In this document: positions 5,507 to 9,669 of the stretch, piece after piece
Layout: the number at the start of each line of letters is the position of its first letter
Position numbering within the stretch: position 1 is the first letter of the stretch
From: an uncultured Bacteroidales bacterium
GTDB taxonomy: Bacteria > Bacteroidota > Bacteroidia > Bacteroidales > P3
Direction of reading: 5' to 3'
Length of the DNA: 9,669 nt
Assembly: GCA_937884485.1 (NCBI GenBank)
Contig: CALGCG010000062.1
Location: forward strand, 1 to 9,669
The notes under the pieces: generated by a model
Databases searched by the model: none
Seen by the model: only the letters and a program-made list of their open reading frames with translations
What the model was told of the DNA's origin: nothing
Position numbers and translations under genes: made by a program

Positions 5507-6492
5507 TTCATCCATCCCCATCTCACCAGTGCCTCCAGCAGCAGCGCCACCACCGCCAGCCACAGCCAGGGCATGTATTCGTCCTTGGTTTGGGCATATT
5601 GGGTGACGTCTATCTTGCTTTTTTCCATCTCGTCGATTTGGTTGAAGATCTCCTCGAGGGCTTTCTTGTTTGCGGCGCGGAAGTAGCGTCCGTCGTTGGT
5701 GGCGTCGGCCATCTGGCGCATCAGGTCCTCGTCTATCTCCACATCCACGTTCTGGTAGTGCACACGTCCGAACTGGTCGCGGAAGGGGTAGGGGGCCTTG
5801 CCTAGCGAACCCACGCCGATGGTGTAGAGGCGTATGTTGTAGAGGGCTGCGATTTCGGCGGCGCTCAGGGGGTCCATGCTGCCCTGATTGTTGACGCCGT
5901 CGGTGAGGAGGATGATGACCTTGCTCTGCGCCTCGCTGTCTTTGATTCGGTTGATGGCGGTGGCCAGGCCGTCGCCCAGGGCGGTGCCGTCGCGCATGCT
6001 GCCGCTCTTGAGGTTGCCCAGCTGCTTGAGCAGCACCTGGTGGTCGATGGTCAAGGGCACTTGCGTGAAGGCTTCGCCGGCGAAGACCACGAGTCCCATG
6101 CGGTCGTTTTTGCGACCGTTGATGAAGTCGGCGGCCACCCGCTTGGCAGCCTCCAGACGGTTGGGTTTGAAGTCTTCGGCCAGCATGGAACCCGAGAGGT
6201 CCATGGCCATCACGATGTCGATGCCCTCCACCGTCATTTCCTGGCGGCTCAACTGGCTCTGCGGACGTGCCAGGGCTACCACGATGGCGCCCACGGCCAC
6301 CACGCGCAGGGCGTAGGGCAGCCAGCGCAGGCGCACGCGCAGGCTTTGGGCCACGCCGTCGAAGAGCGATATGTCCGAGTGCTGCAGTGCGGCTTCCTGC
6401 TTGCGGTAGCGCCACAGGTACCAGGCCACCATCAGCGGCACCAGCACCAGGCCCAGCAGTATCCATGGGTGGGCGAAGGTGATGTTATGCAT
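5500..6492 (-). CDS. batA: BatA: membrane-anchored VWA domain protein
   Basis: 330 residues. Two N-terminal transmembrane helices (about 8-26 and 57-77) surround a basic loop (WRYRKQE...RVRLR), followed by a VWA domain (about 90-290) and a C-terminal helix (about 308-325). The VWA domain should therefore be periplasmic. MIDAS residues are all present: DLSGSM at 98-103, Thr170 in MRDGTALGDGL and Asp198 in LLTDGVNNQG. BatA is the first of the paired VWA proteins of the Bacteroides aerotolerance operon; it was linked to oxygen tolerance in Bacteroides fragilis, while its biochemical role remains unsettled. The ATG lies eight bases inside the preceding DUF4381-like gene, so translation is likely coupled. 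The last two residues and the stop codon come from the 7-base repeat array at 5471-5506. Confidence 0.94.
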   Translation of the reverse strand: MHNITFAHPWILLGLVLVPLMVAWYLWRYRKQEAALQHSDISLFDGVAQSLRVRLRWLPYALRVVAVGAIVVALARPQSQLSRQEMTVEGIDIVMAMDLSGSMLAEDFKPNRLEAAKRVAADFINGRKNDRMGLVVFAGEAFTQVPLTIDHQVLLKQLGNLKSGSMRDGTALGDGLATAINRIKDSEAQSKVIILLTDGVNNQGSMDPLSAAEIAALYNIRLYTIGVGSLGKAPYPFRDQFGRVHYQNVDVEIDEDLMRQMADATNDGRYFRAANKKALEEIFNQIDEMEKSKIDVTQYAQTKDEYMPWLWLAVVALLLEALVRWGWMKS

Positions 6493-7393
6493 CCTTGCCC
6501 TCCTTTCCTTCGGTGGGTTCGGCGGGTTTGGTCTGCTGCCAAAGCTCCTTGACGAACTGTATGGCTCCGCTCATCGAGCGGTCGTGCTCGTGGGGCAGCG
6601 GTTCGCTCTTGGCGAATTTTACCAGGTCGGCCGTGCGGAAGATGTCGCGCAGCAGATTCATGTCCACGGCCCATGCGCCGTTTTCCACAGCCTCCATGGT
6701 CTCGTCGCTGGTCATCTCGGTGGCGCGGATGCCCGTGGCCTCTTCGATGAAGGTGCGCACGGCATCGGTCAGCTCGGTGTGGTATTCCTTGGTCTTGCCC
6801 GACTGCCACAGCTGGCTTTGGCGCAGCTTCTCCAGGCGGTCGAGGGCGCGCTCCTCGGGGGTGCGGGTGTCGACGGGCACGTTGGCGAACCAGTCGCTCA
6901 CCTTGCCGCTCTTCCATTTCTTCCAGAACCACCATCCGGCCACGGTCAGTGCGATGACAGCCAACGCCAGCAGCACCCAGCGGAATATCTCCCAGAAGGT
7001 GTAGGGCACCTTCTCGATGGGCGCTATGTCGCGTATCTCGGCCGTGGTGGTGTCCACGTCGACGTCCAGCACCGTCAGCTGCAGCGAGTCGTCGGGGCCG
7101 AGCTTGACGTAGTGCATGCCGGGCTCGAAGCTTGTCAGGGTGGTGAGCTGCGTATGCTTGGCGGTGTCGAACTCCTGGCTCAGGGCCACAATGCCGTTCT
7201 GCGTCAGCTGGTCGGTCGAGGGGTAAGCGGAGGCTTTCTGTATGCTCAGCGTCGTTTGGTCACCCATCAGGATGGTGTCCTCGCTCAGCTGCGCCACGGC
7301 TTGTCCGTGGACGTGGGAAGACAAGAAAAACACGAAGGACAAAAGGATTGCCCCTTTTGCGCTTGCCGTCATCAATGTCCTCGTTATGTTCAT
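6485..7393 (-). CDS. Bat operon membrane protein with DUF4381-like C-terminal region
   Basis: 302 residues. A signal peptide (1-31, almost identical to that of BatD) leads to a small beta-rich periplasmic segment (about 32-125), one transmembrane helix (about 135-157, with the basic end KKWKSGK) and a cytoplasmic helical region. The part at about 179-240 (ERALDRLEKLRQSQLWQSGK, YHTELTDAVRTFIEEATGIR, TEMTSDETME) resembles the C-terminal signature of DUF4381 proteins. These are encoded between DUF58 and VWA genes in related MoxR-DUF58-VWA operons, matching the position here. The family has no established biochemical function; I infer that it links the cytoplasmic MoxR/DUF58 pair to the periplasmic VWA proteins. 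It starts 36 bases below the 5'-side end of the preceding gene's stop, across a 7-base repeat array, and overlaps batA by eight bases. The family call is from remembered motif pattern. Confidence 0.8.
   Translation of the reverse strand: MNITRTLMTASAKGAILLSFVFFLSSHVHGQAVAQLSEDTILMGDQTTLSIQKASAYPSTDQLTQNGIVALSQEFDTAKHTQLTTLTSFEPGMHYVKLGPDDSLQLTVLDVDVDTTTAEIRDIAPIEKVPYTFWEIFRWVLLALAVIALTVAGWWFWKKWKSGKVSDWFANVPVDTRTPEERALDRLEKLRQSQLWQSGKTKEYHTELTDAVRTFIEEATGIRATEMTSDETMEAVENGAWAVDMNLLRDIFRTADLVKFAKSEPLPHEHDRSMSGAIQFVKELWQQTKPAEPTEGKEGKDA
7312..7360. repeat. Signal-peptide cassette, copy 2 (inside the DUF4381-like gene)
   Basis: Second copy of the 49-base block at 3471-3519, differing at three positions. 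It encodes residues 12-28 of the DUF4381-like protein. The inverted repeat CAAAAGG (7340-7346) / CCTTTTG (7353-7359) is conserved exactly. The proteins also agree before the block (TLMT, then S/IAKGA), although the DNA there is more divergent. Confidence 0.85.
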
Positions 7394-7400
7394 AATTTCA

Positions 7401-7435
7401 ATAACTTTTAACTCTTAACTCATAACTCTTAACTG
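7401..7435. repeat. 7-base tandem repeat at the junction of the DUF58 and DUF4381-like genes
   Basis: Five contiguous 7-base units on the plus strand, consensus WTAACTC (7401, 7408, 7415, 7422, 7429). The DUF58 stop codon (TAA, 7431-7429) is within the last unit, and its final Ser codon is the unit's AGT equivalent. The array occupies nearly the whole gap. Confidence 0.85.
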
Positions 7436-8292
7436 CGCCGCGCCAGCAACCCTTTCAGCGGCTTGACGAAGTCCTCGCCGGTCCAGAGAGTGGCCATGTC
7501 GATGCCGTAGCGCTTCATGGTGTTCTCCACCTTGCGCTCGTGCTCGGCATAGCGGGCGTCGGCCATGCGGCGCACCGCTGCCGACCCGGTGTCTATCCAC
7601 ACCGTGCGGCTGCTCTCGGGGTCGTAGAACTTCACAAGCCCCAGGTTGACCAGCTCTTTCTCACGCTTGTCGGCCAGGCGCAGGGCCACCAGGTCGTGCT
7701 TGCCGGCCACCAGCTTCAGGGCGTCGGTCCAGCCCGTGTCGTAGAAGTCGCTCAGCAGGAATGTCGTGCAGCGCTTCTTGATGGCGTTGCTGAAGTAGCG
7801 CAGAGCTTCGCCGATGTCGGTGCCGTTGCTCTCGGGGCGGAAGGTGATGAGTTCGCGTATGATGCGCAGTATGTGAGTGCGCCCTTTCTTGGGCGGAATG
7901 AATTTCTCTATGCGGTCGCTGAAGAGGATCATGCCCACCTTGTCGTTGTTGGCTATGGCGCTGAAGGCCAGCGTGGCGGCAACCTCGGCGGCCAGCTCTT
8001 CCTTGAACTGCCCCTGGGTGCCGAAACGGCCGCTGCCGCTGACGTCCACCAGCAGCATCACCGTCAGCTCCCTTTCCTCCTCGAACACCTTCACATAGGG
8101 GTGCGCCAAACGGGCGGTGACGTTCCAGTCGATGCTGCGCACGTCGTCGCCGTACTGGTATTCGCGCACTTCGCTGAACACCATGCCGCGCCCCTTGAAG
8201 GCCGAGTGGTACTCGCCGCTGAACATCTGCTGGCTCAGTCCCCGCGCCTTGATCTCTATCTTGCGGACCTTCTTGATTATGGATTCATCCAT
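7429..8292 (-). CDS. DUF58 family protein with VWA-like fold
   Basis: 287 residues, no signal peptide or transmembrane helix, so cytoplasmic. The DUF58 signature is at about 34-62: GRGMVFSEVREYQYGDDVRS followed by IDWNVTAR. A VWA-like fold follows with MIDAS-type residues DVSGSG (83-88), Thr158 in NGTDIGEAL and Asp182 in LLSDFYDTGW. DUF58 proteins are encoded directly after MoxR ATPases in many phyla and are presumed clients or partners of MoxR. Here it lies 36 bases after moxR, across a 7-base repeat array. The start is well supported: the N-terminus MDESIIKKVRKIEIKARGLS aligns with the usual family start. The stop codon is supplied by the array at 7401-7435. It is of near full length for the compact version of the family. 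Confidence 0.93.
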   Translation of the reverse strand: MDESIIKKVRKIEIKARGLSQQMFSGEYHSAFKGRGMVFSEVREYQYGDDVRSIDWNVTARLAHPYVKVFEEERELTVMLLVDVSGSGRFGTQGQFKEELAAEVAATLAFSAIANNDKVGMILFSDRIEKFIPPKKGRTHILRIIRELITFRPESNGTDIGEALRYFSNAIKKRCTTFLLSDFYDTGWTDALKLVAGKHDLVALRLADKREKELVNLGLVKFYDPESSRTVWIDTGSAAVRRMADARYAEHERKVENTMKRYGIDMATLWTGEDFVKPLKGLLARRS

Positions 8293-8325
8293 AACTCTTA
8301 ACTCCTAACTCTTAACTCTTAACTA
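8291..8325. repeat. 7-base tandem repeat at the moxR-DUF58 junction
   Basis: Five contiguous 7-base units on the plus strand (ATAACTC, TTAACTC, CTAACTC, TTAACTC, TTAACTA), filling almost all of the gap. The array end overlaps the first two bases of the DUF58 start codon (ATG at 8292-8290), as at the batA-batB junction. The moxR stop (TGA, 8331-8329) lies just outside it. Confidence 0.85.
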
Positions 8326-8328
8326 AAA

Positions 8329-9330
8329 TCAGGGCACCTCCACCTTGTTCAGCACCTCGTTGACCAGTTCCTCGCTGGTGACGTTCTCGGCCTCGGCCTC
8401 GTAGGTGAGGCCTATGCGGTGGCGCAGCACGTCCATGGCGATGGCGCGCACGTCCTCGGGGATGACGTATCCGCGGCGCTTCATGAAGGCGTAGGCCTTG
8501 GCGGCGGCGGCAAGGTTGATGCTGCCGCGCGGCGACGAGCCGTAGCTGATCATCGGCGCCAGCTTCTCCAGTCCGTACTCCTTGGGGTAGCGCGTGGCGA
8601 AGACGATGTCGGTGATGTAGTTCTCGATCTTCTCGTCCATGTACACCTCGCGCACCAGCTCGCGGGCCTTGAGGATGACGTCGGGCTTGAGGATGGCGCC
8701 CTGCGGCTGGCCCTCCGTGCGTTCGCCGTTGACGGCCTGGTGCAGTATCTGGCGCTCCTCCTGGCGTTTGGGGTAGGAGATGACCACTTTCAGCATGAAG
8801 CGGTCCACCTGGGCCTCGGGCAGGGGATAGGTGCCCTCCTGCTCGATGGGGTTCTGCGTGGCCAGCACGAGGAAGGGCTCCTCGAGGCGGTAGGTCTGCT
8901 CGCCGATGGTCACCTGGCGCTCCTGCATGGCCTCGAGCAGGGCGCTCTGCACCTTGGCGGGGGCACGGTTGATTTCGTCGGCAAGGATGAAGTTGCTGAA
9001 TATGGGGCCTTTCTTCACCTGGAAGGTCTCGTTCTTCTGGCTGTAGATCATGGTGCCCACCAGGTCGGCGGGCAGCAGGTCGGGCGTGAATTGGATGCGG
9101 CTGAACTTGGCGTCGATGGCCTTGGCAAGGGTGGTGATGGTCAGCGTCTTGGCCAGACCCGGCACACCCTCCAGCAGCACGTGGCCGTTGCTCAGCAGGC
9201 CTATCATCAGGCTCTCCACCATGTGCTTCTGGCCCACAATCTGCTTGCCGACCTCCATGGTCAGCACGTCCACAAAGGCGCTCTCGCGGCCGATCCTTTC
9301 GTTCAGTTCCTGAATGTTGACAGATTCCAT
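8329..9330 (-). CDS. moxR: MoxR family AAA+ ATPase
   Basis: 333 residues, soluble. All ATPase motifs are intact: Walker A GVPGLAKT (55-62), Walker B ILADEINR (115-122), sensor 1 ATQNP (157-161), the arginine-finger region EAQVDRF (Arg177) and sensor 2 SPRGS (Arg268). The segment FTPDLLPADLVGT (81-93) and the insert after Walker B match the MoxR subfamily of helix-2-insert AAA+ proteins. MoxR ATPases act as chaperone-like remodelers, often for VWA proteins encoded beside them; here the clients would be DUF58, BatA and BatB. It is the first recognisable gene of the operon, preceded by an 85-base AT-rich gap. The ATG at 9330 gives the normal family N-terminus; the sequence just before it (TTGTACTT) has no Shine-Dalgarno motif, as is common in Bacteroidetes. 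Confidence 0.95.
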   Translation of the reverse strand: MESVNIQELNERIGRESAFVDVLTMEVGKQIVGQKHMVESLMIGLLSNGHVLLEGVPGLAKTLTITTLAKAIDAKFSRIQFTPDLLPADLVGTMIYSQKNETFQVKKGPIFSNFILADEINRAPAKVQSALLEAMQERQVTIGEQTYRLEEPFLVLATQNPIEQEGTYPLPEAQVDRFMLKVVISYPKRQEERQILHQAVNGERTEGQPQGAILKPDVILKARELVREVYMDEKIENYITDIVFATRYPKEYGLEKLAPMISYGSSPRGSINLAAAAKAYAFMKRRGYVIPEDVRAIAMDVLRHRIGLTYEAEAENVTSEELVNEVLNKVEVP

Positions 9331-9415
9331 AAGTACAATAATATTCTTAAAGTTATTTATTTTTTCTGCCTTTAGTAACTGAAAAAAAATATATTTATTG
9401 CCCTTTTAATATTTT
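9331..9415 (-). promoter_or_regulatory. AT-rich gap upstream of moxR, likely site of the operon promoter
   Basis: This is the largest non-coding gap upstream of the Bat genes, and it is markedly more AT-rich than its surroundings. No exact TAnnTTTG element is present. Near matches on the minus strand are TAACTTTA (9355-9348) and TATATTTT (9393-9386), neither with a convincing -33 element. A run of eight A on the plus strand (9382-9389) is a U tract in the minus-strand transcript and could end transcription of the preceding gene, but I see no solid stem before it. The promoter placement is inferred from position. Confidence 0.35.
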
Positions 9416-9669
9416 TTATGTTTTCATTATTTCCTCCCTGTCCCCAGGGGGCGTCCCCTGCGGTTGGACGGGGGTGGGGCGGAGCACTTCGCCAGTCTTA
9501 GTATCAACCATTTCCGTTGTCCCGGAACCCTCGGATTCTACCGACACTCCGTAACTTCCGTTCTCCCCGGGCGTAATGTACGCCGTCTCCGAGCAGCGCC
9601 CCTGGGCGTCCATGGCGAAGGCATAGATATGGAGCGCCGGCGTCCCGCCGGCAAGAAGCTCGTCAGGCA
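9416..9669 (-). CDS. Unidentified protein, C-terminal fragment (probably exported)
   Basis: An open minus-strand frame enters from the right edge and ends with TAA at 9418-9416. The visible 83 or so residues begin PDELLAGGTPALHIYAFAMD, include SETAYITPGENGSYGVSVES and end PPGDREEIMKT. An internal Met (9613) could be read as the start of a 65-residue protein, but the frame is open to the window edge and the sequence before that Met is protein-like (HIYAFA), so I treat it as a 3' fragment. The alternating hydrophobic pattern and many Thr, Gly and Ser suggest a beta-rich, perhaps extracytoplasmic domain; I do not recognise the family. It may be unrelated to the Bat operon. A GC-rich short repeat is embedded in its coding sequence at 9631-9652. 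Confidence 0.5.
   Translation of the reverse strand, partial: PDELLAGGTPALHIYAFAMDAQGRCSETAYITPGENGSYGVSVESEGSGTTEMVDTKTGEVLRPTPVQPQGTPPGDREEIMKT
9631..9652. repeat. GC-rich palindromic element within the C-terminal fragment
   Basis: The plus strand has two copies of GCCGGC (9636-9641 and 9647-9652) separated by five bases and preceded by GGAGC, capable of forming a short strong hairpin. On the minus strand it encodes the peptide AGGTPAL. From memory, this peptide is a frequent translation product of dispersed GC-rich palindromic repeats in several bacterial phyla, suggesting a repeat that has landed in frame. Confidence 0.4.

Noticed and set aside
5486..6466. 326-codon minus-strand frame overlapping batA
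   Set aside because: Shifted-frame shadow of batA; Arg/Gly/Pro/His-rich translation typical of out-of-frame GC-rich DNA. BatA in the correct frame has intact VWA motifs.
5471..8325. CRISPR array
   Set aside because: The repeats are 7 bases long and contiguous, with no 25-40 base repeats or unique spacers, and no cas genes are present.
8419..9375. 318-codon plus-strand open frame opposite moxR
   Set aside because: Antisense shadow of moxR; His/Gly/Leu-rich with no recognisable motif.
9382..9389. Intrinsic terminator using the A8 (U8 in transcript) run upstream of moxR
   Set aside because: No convincing GC-containing stem precedes it; only weak AT palindromes are present, so it is noted only within the gap entry.
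9416..9613. A complete 65-residue gene starting at the Met at 9613
   Set aside because: The frame is open to the window edge and the upstream codons look like protein, so a 3' fragment of a longer gene is more likely.
1..9669. tRNA, rRNA, insertion sequence or prophage genes
   Set aside because: No cloverleaf or rRNA-like stretch, transposase motif, terminal inverted repeats or phage gene was seen; the window is almost fully occupied by the operon.

Overview
The window carries an almost complete Bacteroidetes-type Bat (Bacteroides aerotolerance) operon. Every gene is on the minus strand, so transcription runs from high to low coordinates. A Bacteroidetes, probably a fairly GC-rich member of the Bacteroidales, is suggested by four things: the moxR-DUF58-batA-batB-batC-batD-batE gene order; the first 43 residues of a Bacteroidales-type PurM/AIR-synthase protein at the left edge; a TAnnTTTG promoter element in front of that gene; and starts that lack clear Shine-Dalgarno sequences.

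Layout in transcription order. The end of an unidentified gene (9416-9669) enters from the right edge. An 85-base AT-rich gap then leads into moxR (AAA+ ATPase), a DUF58 protein with a VWA-like fold, a signal-peptide/one-TM protein with a DUF4381-like C-terminal region, batA and batB (membrane-anchored VWA proteins), batC (TPR protein with a Gln/Asn-rich tail), batD (large periplasmic protein with one TM), batE (TPR, two TMs, bacterial SH3) and a small secreted WG-repeat-like protein. After a 178-base gap holding a hairpin and a promoter, the 5' end of purM leaves at the left edge. Gaps inside the operon are 55 bases or less, and two junctions overlap (batB/batC by 3 bases, the DUF4381-like gene/batA by 8), so one polycistronic unit is likely.

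Model of the complex (family knowledge plus positive-inside topology read here). MoxR and DUF58 are cytoplasmic. The DUF4381-like protein spans the inner membrane with its conserved part in the cytoplasm. BatA and BatB place their MIDAS-bearing VWA domains in the periplasm, alongside the TPRs of BatC and BatE, the SH3 domain of BatE and the bulk of BatD. All three VWA-type proteins keep their MIDAS residues and MoxR keeps all its ATPase motifs, so the system looks intact. The terminal WG-repeat protein is an add-on that I do not regard as a core Bat component.

The most unusual features are in the DNA at gene boundaries. Six of the gene junctions or gene starts carry degenerate tandem repeats of 7, 8 or 9 bases, in four sequence families. 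Some supply the stop codon of one gene, abut or form the start codon of the next, or have become part of a coding sequence (batC signal peptide, batE N-terminus). Separately, the signal-peptide segments of BatD and the DUF4381-like protein share a 49-base block with only three mismatches, which points to a copied or converted signal-peptide cassette.
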